Origin: JARRQJ01 sp037381915
GTDB lineage: Bacteria; Pseudomonadota; Gammaproteobacteria; DRLM01
Direction: 5' to 3'
Length of the DNA: 44,700 bases
Assembly: GCA_037381915.1 (NCBI GenBank)
Contig: JARRQJ010000014.1
Coordinates: 1 to 44,700, forward strand
Shown: piece after piece, positions 32,472 through 39,976 of the stretch
Position numbering within the stretch: position 1 is the stretch's first letter
Layout: each line of letters starts with the position of its first letter
Notes under the pieces: model-generated
The model's database searches: none
What the model was told of the DNA's origin: nothing
The model's input: the letters and a program-made list of their open reading frames with translations, nothing else
Translations under genes and position numbers: made by a program

Positions 32472-33218
32472 TTATTCATTCTGCAGGACGAAAGCCTTTT
32501 CGACGGTGAAGTTTCCCACGCCGCGGTAAGTGGTCATGGTCCATTGCCGTTCCTGCAGAAACTCGGTCATTTCCTGATTCATATGCGGATTGCCGCACAG
32601 CATGACCCGATCGTGTTCTGGTTCGGCGACGGGCAGGCCGAGCTTGGCGAAGAGTACGCCGGAGCGGAACAGCACCGCGCCGCGCTGCGGGGTCGGAAAC
32701 GGTTCGCGGGTCACCGTGGGCAGATAGTAGAGATGGTCGTTCATGAGGGACTCGAGCTCTTGCCGGTAGGCAAGTTCGGGAGCCGTGCGCACGGTATGGA
32801 CCAGAATCACCCGTTGATAAGCCTGGTATACCTGGGGATCGCGAATCAAGCTCATGAACGGCGCCAAACCGGTGCCGGTGGCCAGCAGATAGAGATTGCG
32901 GCCCGGCTGCAGATAGCGCAACGTCAACGAACCGGTCGCCTTGCTGTTGATCCATACTCCGTCGCCCTCGCGAATATGCGCCAGGCGGCTGGTCAGCGGA
33001 CCGTCCGGAACGTGGATGCTGAGAAACTCGAGATGATCGGCGTCATTGGTCGATACGATGGAATAGGCGCGTGCAATCAGTTTGCCCTCCGGGCGCAAGC
33101 CCAGGGTAACGAATTCCCCGTTCTCGAATTGAAAATCCTCGGCGCGGGTGGTGGTAAAGCTGAAGGTCTTATCCGACCATTGGCGAACTGAGGTCACGCG
33201 TTGTTGAGTGTAGGGCAC
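32472..33218 (-). CDS. fpr: Ferredoxin--NADP(+) reductase
   Basis: FAD-dependent reductase of 248 residues transferring electrons between NADPH and ferredoxin or flavodoxin. The FAD-binding motif is ARAYSIVST (the R-x-Y-S core) and the NADP-binding segment is LLATGTGLAPFMSLIRDP. The C-terminal MLCGNPHMNQEM and the acidic-aromatic end fit the bacterial subclass. The start is GTG at 33218, chosen because GGAAGGAAGA precedes it and the protein then begins like relatives; a TTG at 33254 adds twelve odd residues. It converges with the phosphoribulokinase-like gene. The 7Fe ferredoxin at 2.7 kb is a possible but unproven partner. Confidence 0.94.
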   Translation of the reverse strand: MPYTQQRVTSVRQWSDKTFSFTTTRAEDFQFENGEFVTLGLRPEGKLIARAYSIVSTNDADHLEFLSIHVPDGPLTSRLAHIREGDGVWINSKATGSLTLRYLQPGRNLYLLATGTGLAPFMSLIRDPQVYQAYQRVILVHTVRTAPELAYRQELESLMNDHLYYLPTVTREPFPTPQRGAVLFRSGVLFAKLGLPVAEPEHDRVMLCGNPHMNQEMTEFLQERQWTMTTYRGVGNFTVEKAFVLQNE

Positions 33219-33319
33219 AGTAATCTTCCTTCCGCCTGTAAATGCATAACACAATTATGACTGACCCGCCCGCCAAGAGTTCGCAGACGCCCTTCCCAAC
33301 GATACCGCTGTCATACCTA

Positions 33320-33829
33320 TCATCCGGAATTGCCAAGATAATCGCGTTTGCCGAGCTCGACGCCATTGTGCCGCAATATGCCGTAGGCGGTGGTGATATG
33401 GAAATAGATCGTGGGCAACACGTAATTGAGCAGATACGGCAAGCCTGCGAAACTGCGGCTGGAATGGTGAAACTTCAGCACGACTGTCTTCTCCTCCGAA
33501 CCGTCGATCTGTTCCCGTTTGAACCCGGCGAGATAGTCCACGGTCTTGCGAATGCGGGCAATCAACTCGGCGAAGCTCGTTTCGTTGTCCTCGTACTTGG
33601 GCGGCTCCTCGCCCGCCAGTCGTGCTACGCTGCCTTTGGCGTTATCGGTCGCGATCTGCACCTGCCGCACCAGCGGATACATGTCCGGATAGAGACGGGC
33701 ATTGATCAGGACCGTGGGATCGATCTTCTTCGCCTCACCATAGGCCGCCGCCTTTTCCAGAATGTCGGACAAATTATTCAGCATCAGGATAAACGTCGGC
33801 ACCGAGGCCTGGTACATGGAAATCTTCAT
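33320..33829 (-). CDS. DUF1993 family protein
   Basis: Product of 169 residues matching DUF1993: an early MKISMYQASVPTFILMLNNLS, a central ARLYPDMYPLVRQVQIATDNAKG and a late SFAGLPYLLNYVLPTIYFHITTAYGILRHNGVELGKRDYLG. The fold is probably a four-helix bundle of the DinB type, with two His residues (HHS, YFHITT) that could bind metal, though this is inferred from the family. The ATG at 33829 has AGGAG eight bases upstream; an open extension to 33865 is not conserved. It lies downstream of slyD, separated by an AT-rich 175-bp gap with its own promoter-like sequence. Function unknown. Confidence 0.9.
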   Translation of the reverse strand: MKISMYQASVPTFILMLNNLSDILEKAAAYGEAKKIDPTVLINARLYPDMYPLVRQVQIATDNAKGSVARLAGEEPPKYEDNETSFAELIARIRKTVDYLAGFKREQIDGSEEKTVVLKFHHSSRSFAGLPYLLNYVLPTIYFHITTAYGILRHNGVELGKRDYLGNSG

Positions 33830-33962
33830 GGGCTGTGCTCCTAACGAGGCCTGGCAAGCGCCCACTTAAAGGCGGGGCGCCATGACCGGCTCGACTGCCT
33901 GGCCGGGGCATGGACCTTTAACCGGCATTGAGCATAACACGGACTTAATCTGGAAGCATGCT

Positions 33963-34003
33963 GAACACTATTATTATTAATAGTTATATGTATAAAAGTG
34001 TTC
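33963..34003. promoter_or_regulatory. AT-rich stretch flanked by inverted repeats, putative promoter region
   Basis: GAACACT (33963-33969) and AGTGTTC (33997-34003) are perfect 7-base arms around a 27-base, almost pure A/T spacer containing TATACAT and TATAAC on the minus strand. It lies between slyD and the DUF1993 gene, both on the minus strand. It may be the promoter/operator of the DUF1993 gene or an end-of-transcript structure for slyD; the evidence is sequence shape only. Confidence 0.35.
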
Positions 34004-34040
34004 CCGGGCACCGGAGTGCAGAGCGCGCCACCAACGCCGT

Positions 34041-34535
34041 TCAATGATGATGGCCACCCTCTCCATGGACATGACCGTGGGCGATCTCTTCGTCGGTGGC
34101 GTCGCGCACATCCACCACCTCGATCTCGAAGTTCAATGTCTTGCCCGCCATCGGGTGATTGGTGTCCACGTCCAGGGACTTCAAGCCGACTTTGACCACC
34201 GTCATCTCCCGCGGACCATGAGCGGTATTCACCTGTACCACCATACCGGGCTTGTACGCGGGCTTCTTCGCTCCGGGAGTCATCACGTGCTTGATCGATA
34301 TGCGTTGTACGGCGTCGTCGCGGCGCGGCCCATAGGCCTTTTCCGGCGGCAAGGTAACGCTAATCTTATCCCCGACTTGTTTCCCGACCAAGACCTCTTC
34401 CAATCCCGCCAGCAGGCCATCATGGCCATGCAAATACACCACCGGACGGTCGTCACGGGAGTCTTCGGCTACCTCCCCGCCCGGCTCGCTTAACTGATAA
34501 TGAAACGATACGACCTTATCCGCCGCTACCCGCAT
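34041..34535 (-). CDS. slyD: FKBP-type peptidyl-prolyl isomerase SlyD
   Basis: Cytoplasmic proline isomerase, chaperone and metal-binding protein of 164 residues. The FKBP half-domains VVSFHYQLSEPGGEVAEDS and VDTNHPMAGKTLNFEIEVVDVRDAT flank the insert-in-flap chaperone domain (about 70-125, including PPEKAYGPRRDDAVQRI). The tail EIAHGHVHGEGGHHH is a His-rich metal-binding tail, shorter than that of E. coli. GGGAGG precedes the ATG. The NHPMAGK motif is diagnostic. SlyD family members help nickel delivery to hydrogenases; no hydrogenase gene is in view. Confidence 0.95.
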   Translation of the reverse strand: MRVAADKVVSFHYQLSEPGGEVAEDSRDDRPVVYLHGHDGLLAGLEEVLVGKQVGDKISVTLPPEKAYGPRRDDAVQRISIKHVMTPGAKKPAYKPGMVVQVNTAHGPREMTVVKVGLKSLDVDTNHPMAGKTLNFEIEVVDVRDATDEEIAHGHVHGEGGHHH

Positions 34536-34600
34536 GCCGCCTCCCTAAACCTGTTGCCCCGCATCTGAATATCCCATTGATATTTAATCCGCGCCCCCAA

Positions 34601-35068
34601 TCAGCGCATGGACATTACCCTATACATCGCCGCTGCGACGCCGCCGAATACTACGTGGGCGACCAACGTAGTCCAGTCACGGGCTTCTGCAAACCAGGGG
34701 AAAATCAGGGTGAAGCCGTACATATTCACGCCGAACAAAATGAAACCGAATTCGATCCCCACGAATATCGACACGAGAAAACTGCGGCGCACGATGAAGG
34801 CCGCCAGAATGATGCTGTAGACGATGGAAAGGGAGAAGTGAATCATCGTCGCCACGAACATCGCCGGCCAATCGAAGGCAACCTGCATGGGCAGGATTTC
34901 CTGCCCCAGCACAATGGCCGCGGCCAGGCGCGCATCCCTGAACATGATTCCCGGGAGGGAATCCGAGAAGGCCCACCAGAGGATAATCTGCGTCATGGTC
35001 GCGATAATGCCCGCAGCGATACCCGCATAAACCGCCGCGGTCCAATTAATCAGTATTCGTCTAAACAA
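34601..35068 (-). CDS. Four-helix membrane protein of unknown function
   Basis: Small polytopic protein of 155 residues with about four hydrophobic segments: AAVYAGIAAGIIATMTQIILWWAF (split by polar residues), MFVATMIHFSLSIVYSIILAAFIV, FLVSIFVGIEFGFILFGVNMYG, and TTLVAHVVFGGVAAAMYRVM. Conserved-looking patches are RDARLAAAIVLG and YGFTLIFPWFAEARDW. Similar proteins in other proteobacteria are sometimes labelled 'sodium:proline symporter', but the length rules out a real symporter. The start is TTG at 35068; no ATG is available in frame upstream before a stop. The decayed SRPBCC gene ends six bases upstream, so this was the second gene of a pair. Function unknown. Confidence 0.75.
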   Translation of the reverse strand: MFRRILINWTAAVYAGIAAGIIATMTQIILWWAFSDSLPGIMFRDARLAAAIVLGQEILPMQVAFDWPAMFVATMIHFSLSIVYSIILAAFIVRRSFLVSIFVGIEFGFILFGVNMYGFTLIFPWFAEARDWTTLVAHVVFGGVAAAMYRVMSMR

Positions 35069-35073
35069 ATGCG

Positions 35074-35416
35074 TTAATCTCTTTTATGCAGACGCCCGAC
35101 TTGCCGTCGGACTTTCAATATATCTGCCATCCCATATGCGGCTTCGCGCATCACCTGATTATGGCCCCGTTTGAACAAGGGGCGCGCCAGCGGCGCCAAG
35201 ATGCTCTTCCACAGTCGATGCGCACCAACCCGCCGATCATATCTTATCTCGGCAGCATCTCCGTCATTGATGAAGCACCGGCGACCACTAGCTTCACCCT
35301 AGCCGCTGGCGCGCCCTTACAGCACTGCGGTCACTGCCGGCAGCAGGAATTGCATCACATGTCCGGGGAAGATGAACCTGCATACGCCACACGGTTACAA
35401 AGTTGAATTTTGCCAT
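35074..35416 (-). pseudogene. Decayed SRPBCC (START-like/polyketide cyclase) family gene
   Basis: The N-terminus of an SRPBCC protein is readable from an ATG at 35416 (MAKFNFVTVWRM), after which the match is lost. From about 35320 down to the stop at 35074, in another frame, the C-terminal half reappears: GRASG, an in-frame stop, GEASGRRCFINDGDAAEIRY, then LWKSILAPLARPLFKRGHNQVM. This is the typical 'LAPLARPLF-x3-H-x2-VMR' end of the family. About 40 internal codons are missing and at least one frameshift and one stop are present, so it cannot make a full protein. The family binds hydrophobic ligands in a helix-grip cavity. It directly precedes the four-helix membrane protein gene. Confidence 0.7.
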
Positions 35417-35887
35417 ACCACAATCGTTGTTGCCTGAAAAAACCGTCAGGAAACCGGGGATCCAGTCTCAAATCCTTATTTCCACCCTCCTGCGCCATCG
35501 ACCGTCCGGCCTTGAACAAGAATTTACCGGTACCCCGGTTCTGCGACTGCACCGTACCCGCCCAGGCTGCGATGCCGCGCCAGAGATCGAACATAGCTTG
35601 AGGGGAGCCGTGGTATGGACTACGCGACAACGGGGGAATCCGCACCTGAGCCTCATGGGCTCCATGCGCGCGGCTTCGGACACGATAACCAGGCAAGGCA
35701 GCGGTGAGGCACTATATCGCTGGCGAAAAGATCTATCGGAACCACCGTACGAAACCGACGCCGCCCGTGCCGCCGGCGGCAACGCCGGCTCGGCCGTGAT
35801 CACGAGCAAACACGCAACCATGGTCGAGGCGGCGCGCTGCCCTTGCCTTCCGCGACGTATGATGGATGACATGTTTAACGCCGACCG
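35417..35887. other. 471-bp region without a recognisable gene
   Basis: Between the SRPBCC relic and the Met-rich protein gene, several short open frames exist on both strands (for example 35355-35696 and 35468-35872 on the minus strand), but none resembles a known family, has a good ribosome binding site or shows clean boundaries. Because the neighbouring gene is decayed, this may be further degenerate coding sequence. Confidence 0.4.
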
Positions 35888-36304
35888 TTACTTATCGGCG
35901 TGCTGCATATCTCTGATCATATCGCGAATGCGGTCCAGATCCTTGTCCATGTCGCGGGTGCGATCACGATCCATATCGCCACTCGCCACATCCTGCGACA
36001 AAGTCCGCAAATGGTCCGACAGCCGCAGCATGATCTGCGACATTTCTCGCTGCCTGTCCCGGTCCATGGTTCGCCGCTGTTCCATGACCCGGGTGGCATC
36101 ACGCAACATCTCCTGCATGCGCGTCATCATCTGCGTCGTTTCCCGCATCATCTCCTGGCTCATGGTTTGCTGACGCAGCATTTCACCGCCCTGCATCATG
36201 CCACCCATGCCCTTGCCGTCTCCCATCCCCTTTGGAGAATCGGCGAAGGCCGCCGGATGAAAGGACAACATCGTTACCGCAATAGCAGCCATCAAGCTTT
36301 TCAT
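35888..36304 (-). CDS. Secreted methionine-rich helical protein
   Basis: Small exported protein of 138 residues. A clear signal peptide (MKSLMAAIAVTMLSFHPAAFA) precedes a mature chain holding about 20 Met residues, arranged as GM/GMM motifs near 26-40 and then spaced through a long amphipathic, highly charged helix (REMMRETTQMMTRMQEML, then MDRDR-type repeats to the end). AGGAGG lies at good spacing before the ATG at 36304. I do not recognise a named family. Met-rich periplasmic proteins often bind Cu(I) or Ag(I), and charged helical ones resemble CpxP/Spy-type chaperones; both are hypotheses. No copper-export genes are adjacent. Confidence 0.75.
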   Translation of the reverse strand: MKSLMAAIAVTMLSFHPAAFADSPKGMGDGKGMGGMMQGGEMLRQQTMSQEMMRETTQMMTRMQEMLRDATRVMEQRRTMDRDRQREMSQIMLRLSDHLRTLSQDVASGDMDRDRTRDMDKDLDRIRDMIRDMQHADK

Positions 36305-36653
36305 TTCAGACCTCCTGTCGGACTAAAGTCATGTATGTGCGAACAACACAATACCAGTTAGACCTACTGTTGCTCTGACATCAAGACTTCACACGATCCA
36401 GATGAAAACAGACTTAATACTGCAACAAATGCAGTCGATTCTTCGTTTTGGGAAAGAACGCGGCATTGCGGACAAGGCCGGGCAATCAACACCCCCGGTG
36501 CCACAGACCCAATTGTGTATTCAAGTGCGATCTGTATAACCGCACACGGTCTTCACGGCGCTGACGGGAAATCGACACTCTTTTGATCGCGGCCCTCCCC
36601 CAGGAAGGGGAGGGCCGTACGTATTACTACGTATCAGTGCGTATAAAACGGCT
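36305..36653. other. 349-bp intergenic region
   Basis: Lies upstream of the Met-rich protein gene and downstream of the propeller gene, both on the minus strand. It holds a strong hairpin (36591-36616) at the propeller-gene end and otherwise AT-richer sequence that could contain the promoter of the Met-rich gene. No gene is seen. Confidence 0.45.
36591..36616 (-). terminator. Strong GC hairpin, probable transcript end of the propeller gene
   Basis: GGCCCTCCCC and GGGGAGGGCC form a perfect 10-bp stem with a six-base loop, starting 38 bp after the stop of the lactonase-like gene. There is no T-run on either strand, so it would not be a canonical intrinsic terminator; it could stabilise the 3' end or assist Rho. 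Confidence 0.5.
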
Positions 36654-37787
36654 TCAACGTACCGCCATACCTTGGGCGAACGAGGCCAATCCACCGTTCA
36701 CATTCCCCATACCGGTCAAGCTGCCGTCCGGCTCTATCTTGAACATATCCACGCCGCCGTTGGCCGGGTCGACCGCGTAGGCGAAACGGCCGCCCTTACT
36801 GAGATCGATATCCAGCGGGGCGTCGCCGGCGCCGGCGGTACCGTTCAAAAGGGTGACCTCTCCCGTCCCGGCATCGACGCGGAACGTCGACAGGGAATGG
36901 GTGCCGGGATTGGTGGTGACGATGTCGCCGCGCCGGTTCACCACGATCCAGCAGGTGGCGATCTGGCCGTTGGGCACGGAGGCACTGATGGCATGCAGCC
37001 TGCCGTCAGGGCCGACGTCATAGGACGACACGGCGTTGGCACCCGCCTCTACCACCAATAAGCGGCCTTTCCGGTCAAAGTCGACGCCGAACGGAACGGC
37101 GCCCGCCGACGGCGTGACTACCGGCATGGAGGACGGCATGCCATGATGGGCGACGCGATACACCAGCAGCCTGTTGTTGGCCTTGTCCGTGACAATCAGA
37201 AGCTTGCCTCGCGGACCGAAGGCCACCTGACCGTAGGCGCCGTCGCCCAACAGACGCGTGGAGTTGGGCAGGGAATGCAGATGGCCATGTCCATCCAGCC
37301 TGAAGCCGGCGATGTTGGCCGGCGTCCCGTTATTCAATACGTACACCGTGTCGCCGGAAACCGTCAGACTCACCGGGAAGGTTCCGCCCGAGCCCACCCG
37401 GTCCCGTAGCTTGATGGCGGATCCGTCCGCGTGCAACACGGAAACGTCGTTGCTGCCGGCATTGACCGCCAACAGCAGCCCGTCGTCATGACGCCCCCTG
37501 CCATGACGTCTCCACCCGTGATGTTCGCTGTCACGATCGACGAGCACCAGCGAACCCTGTGAACCCAAGGGATCCACGCCGCCGCCGGAACCCTTGCCTC
37601 CGGTGGAAATCGTATCGACCTTGGTAAGCAAGCCGCCGTCGTCCCGATCGAACACCACGATCTGATTATCGTCGGGGGCGTTGGTCATGGTATAGGCGGC
37701 ACCTCCCGCATAAGCCTGCGTTCCCATGGCGCCGAACAGCAACAAAGTCATGGCCATACCCCGCAACAAATATCCTTTGCTTTTCAT
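36654..37787 (-). CDS. Exported lactonase-like seven-bladed beta-propeller protein
   Basis: Predicted periplasmic protein of 377 residues with an N-terminal signal (MAMTLLLFGAMGTQAYAGGA) and repeated YVTN/lactonase-type blades: AVNAGSNDVSVLHADG, YVLNNGTPANIAGFRLDGHG, IVTDKANNRLLVYRV, VVEAGANAVSSYDVGPDGRL, TTNPGTHSLSTFRVDAGTG and YAVDPANGGVDMFKIEPDG. These match the 'lactonase family' propellers related to 6-phosphogluconolactonase (Pgl), but secretion argues against the cytoplasmic pentose-phosphate role. An unusual His/Arg/Gly/Asp-rich loop (about 86-103, DSEHHGWRRHGRGRHDDG) interrupts the first blades. GAGGAG precedes the ATG at 37787. Substrate unknown. Confidence 0.85.
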   Translation of the reverse strand: MKSKGYLLRGMAMTLLLFGAMGTQAYAGGAAYTMTNAPDDNQIVVFDRDDGGLLTKVDTISTGGKGSGGGVDPLGSQGSLVLVDRDSEHHGWRRHGRGRHDDGLLLAVNAGSNDVSVLHADGSAIKLRDRVGSGGTFPVSLTVSGDTVYVLNNGTPANIAGFRLDGHGHLHSLPNSTRLLGDGAYGQVAFGPRGKLLIVTDKANNRLLVYRVAHHGMPSSMPVVTPSAGAVPFGVDFDRKGRLLVVEAGANAVSSYDVGPDGRLHAISASVPNGQIATCWIVVNRRGDIVTTNPGTHSLSTFRVDAGTGEVTLLNGTAGAGDAPLDIDLSKGGRFAYAVDPANGGVDMFKIEPDGSLTGMGNVNGGLASFAQGMAVR

Positions 37788-37986
37788 ATCCGCATCTCCT
37801 CTTCAGTTGTCGAAAGCCGATTTTTTCCCGTACACCGCTGACGATCGCGTTCGTCCCGCTATCCTTGCCGCTCCATCCATTGCATGACCCGAGGCTTAGC
37901 GTCAGGCGTCACGGGCCGCTTAGCGCAACGCGGTCGCCACCGCGCCGGGCGGAATTTGTGACGGCAATAGGATCACACGCAGGGGT

Positions 37987-38016
37987 AAACGTGGTTATCA
38001 CGAAATAATCACGTTT
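37987..38016. repeat. 30-bp palindrome (12-bp arms)
   Basis: AAACGTGGTTAT / ATAATCACGTTT around the loop CACGAA. All 12 positions pair in RNA, one as G-U; in DNA 11 of 12 are complementary. It lies about 115 bp upstream of the DUF99 start and could be an operator or an RNA hairpin. Confidence 0.6.
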
Positions 38017-38027
38017 CTATAACAGAT

Positions 38028-38048
38028 GACGGGACCGGCCGTCCCGTC
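38028..38048. repeat. 21-bp GC-rich palindrome (8-bp arms)
   Basis: GACGGGAC-CGGCC-GTCCCGTC has perfect 8-base arms and lies 11 bp after the preceding palindrome. There is no T-run, so a terminator is unlikely. Confidence 0.55.
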
Positions 38049-38129
38049 CGCAGCGAGCGGGTTGGCGACGCGTGACATGATGTCCGATTCACGCGCGCTA
38101 CGGGGGGTTCGCATGATAGGCTTCCGTCC

Positions 38130-38696
38130 ATGAGCGGGACTACCACCCATGTCATCGGTTTCGACGATTCGCCCTTTCCGCGCGACCATCGCGGTGACGT
38201 GGTGGTGGTGGGTGCGGCCTTCGCCGCCTTACGTCTCGAGGGCGTCTTGACCGGCAAGGTGCGGAGAGACGGCGCCAATGCGACCCGAACTCTGATCCGG
38301 CTCTTTTCCCAATCGCGATTCGCCGCGCACGGCCAATTGATCATGTTGCAGGGAATCGCGTTCGCCGGCTTCAACGTGATCGACATTCACGCTTTGAACG
38401 AAGCCCTGGCGATACCGGTATTGGTGGTGGCGCGCAGACAGCCCGATCTGGCCGCCATCAAACAGGCCTTGCTGTGTTCCGTATCAGGCGGCAAACGCAA
38501 ATGGCGATTGATCGAAGAGGCGGGAGAGATGGAACAGGTCGCCGGGGTCTACATCCAGCGGGCCGGTATCGGGCGAACGGCGGCACGGCGCGTCATCGAA
38601 TATTTCGCGGTCAACAGCGCCATTCCCGAACCCCTGCGCACCGCACACCTGATTGCTGCGGGTCTCGCGGGTGGCCATTCACGGCAGCGGGTGTGA
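38130..38696 (+). CDS. DUF99/UPF0215 family protein (endonuclease V-like fold)
   Basis: Product of 188 residues matching DUF99, a family best known from archaea. Conserved blocks are VIGFDDSPF near 8-16, DVVVVGAAFAALRLEGVLTG, DGANATRTLIRLFSQSRF (about 47-64), LIMLQGIAFAGFNVIDIHAL (about 70-89), IPVLVVARRQPD and the C-terminal IPEPLRTAHLIAAGLAGGHSRQRV. By family the fold is RNase H-like, related to endonuclease V, with acidic residues at the D-D and D-I positions; nuclease activity has not been shown to my knowledge. The ATG at 38130 has no strong ribosome binding site. Its neighbours give no functional hint. Palindromes upstream may regulate it. Confidence 0.85.
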   Translation: MSGTTTHVIGFDDSPFPRDHRGDVVVVGAAFAALRLEGVLTGKVRRDGANATRTLIRLFSQSRFAAHGQLIMLQGIAFAGFNVIDIHALNEALAIPVLVVARRQPDLAAIKQALLCSVSGGKRKWRLIEEAGEMEQVAGVYIQRAGIGRTAARRVIEYFAVNSAIPEPLRTAHLIAAGLAGGHSRQRV

Positions 38697-38719
38697 GCGC
38701 ACTACCGAAAAAAACCAAC

Positions 38720-39855
38720 TCATTGGCCGCTCACAGTAGCGCCGCCCTTACCCACGGCGACCAGCGTCCCACCCGATGCGATGCCATACAAATCGGCGGA
38801 TCCCACCGTGGCTACCGACCAGGAACCGTTGGTGCCGCTGTCGCTGCTGACGATGGTGCCGGCATCGCCCACCGCGATGAATTTGGAATTGGAGCCGAAG
38901 CAGATGGCGTATAAGCCTTGTGTGGTCGGACTGGTCTGCAGCTGCCAGCTCGCGCTGTCCGAACTGGATAACACCGTGCCTTCACTGCCTACTGCAACAT
39001 AATTGCCGGCGCCATAAGCGACCTGCCACAGGTCCTTAGTGGTATTGGTGGTGCGCGCCGTCCAGTTCACACCACGGGGGCTGGTCAACAAGGTGCCGCC
39101 GGCACCGACAGCGACAAAGACACCGTTGACGTACGACACACCATTCAAATCCTGCGTGGTACCCGGGTTCTGCATCGTCCAGACAGCGTTCCAGGGCGAT
39201 TGGACCGGCTGGGAGCCAGAGCTGGTGCTGACCTGGCTCGGCGGCGCGGTGGCGGTGGTGGCAATTTCACCACCCGTTCCGACCGCCACGTAGGTCCCGG
39301 CGCCATAGGCAATCGCAGTCATGACGCCACCGATGGGAACGGCAATGGACGTCCCTCCGCCCCACACCAGGGTATCGGTGCTGGTGAGTACGTCGCCGCT
39401 GGATCCCAAGACAACAAAATGGGAACCGTCGTAGACGATGGAAGACAGGGTAGTGGCCAAACCGCTGGGAAGCGTCGTAGCCTTGGTCCAGACACCGACT
39501 CCACCGGTATTGGTGTTGCTGGCATTGGCGGTGTAGACGACAGGGGTGGGGGGGATGCTTCCCCCTGGTACCACCCCCCATATTGGAAGTTATTGGTCAG
39601 ACTCGTTACCACATAGGGTGAAGTGACCGGAACGATTACATCGTCATAGTCCGCCACGGAGACCGTCGAAGCCGACTTGTAATACAGAGTGTAAATCTGA
39701 TCGGGATGCGAATCCCAACTGAGCGTGACTTCGCTGTCCCCGGGGGCCGCGCTGAAACCGGTGACAACCGCCGGCGACGAGGATGAGGACTGGCCGCCGC
39801 ATGCGGTCAACAACACGGGAAACAGCAGGGCAAGGGCGCGGAAAGCACGAATCAC
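38720..39855 (-). pseudogene. Frameshifted fibronectin-III / beta-propeller lipoprotein (paralogue of the gene at 39977-41221)
   Basis: Reading from GTG at 39855, the first frame encodes a lipoprotein signal (lipobox L-T-A-C) and a fibronectin type III-like domain (VTGFSAAPGDSEVTLSWDS). At about 39550-39580 it runs through tracts of G7, C5 and C6 (+ strand), and the reading frame then changes: the propeller part continues in a frame needing one extra base (or loss of two). That part has at least five repeats of the form Y-V-A-V-G-x-x-G-T (for example GNYVAVGSEGTVLSSSD) and ends at 38720. It lines up with the downstream paralogue along its length but lacks one blade after the fibronectin domain. 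The frameshift could be real, phase-variable, or a sequencing error. Confidence 0.75.
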
Positions 39856-39976
39856 GTAACCACCATCATTAGAACGCAACTGCAGGTCCGAATCGGGTAC
39901 CGACTTTCCAGAGTAACCGATCCGGATTTACCGCCACAAGCCGTTTTGCAGTGACGGGGTACGGATTACCGCCAGC

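Larger units (their letters stand above)
37788..38129. other. 342-bp divergent intergenic region with two strong palindromes
   Basis: Separates the propeller gene (-) from the DUF99 gene (+). No gene is seen. The part nearer DUF99 holds two adjacent inverted repeats (37987-38016 and 38028-38048). The part nearer the propeller gene shows nothing distinct. Confidence 0.5.

Noticed and set aside
35403..36173. Open frame of 256 codons on the plus strand
   Set aside because: It overlaps the Met-rich protein gene antisense (producing Ser/Arg/Met-rich sequence) and runs out of the SRPBCC relic; no family or ribosome binding site.
36654..37787. Propeller protein as the cytoplasmic 6-phosphogluconolactonase partner of zwf
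   Set aside because: A clear signal peptide and a distance of 29 kb argue against this; the family resemblance alone does not give that function.
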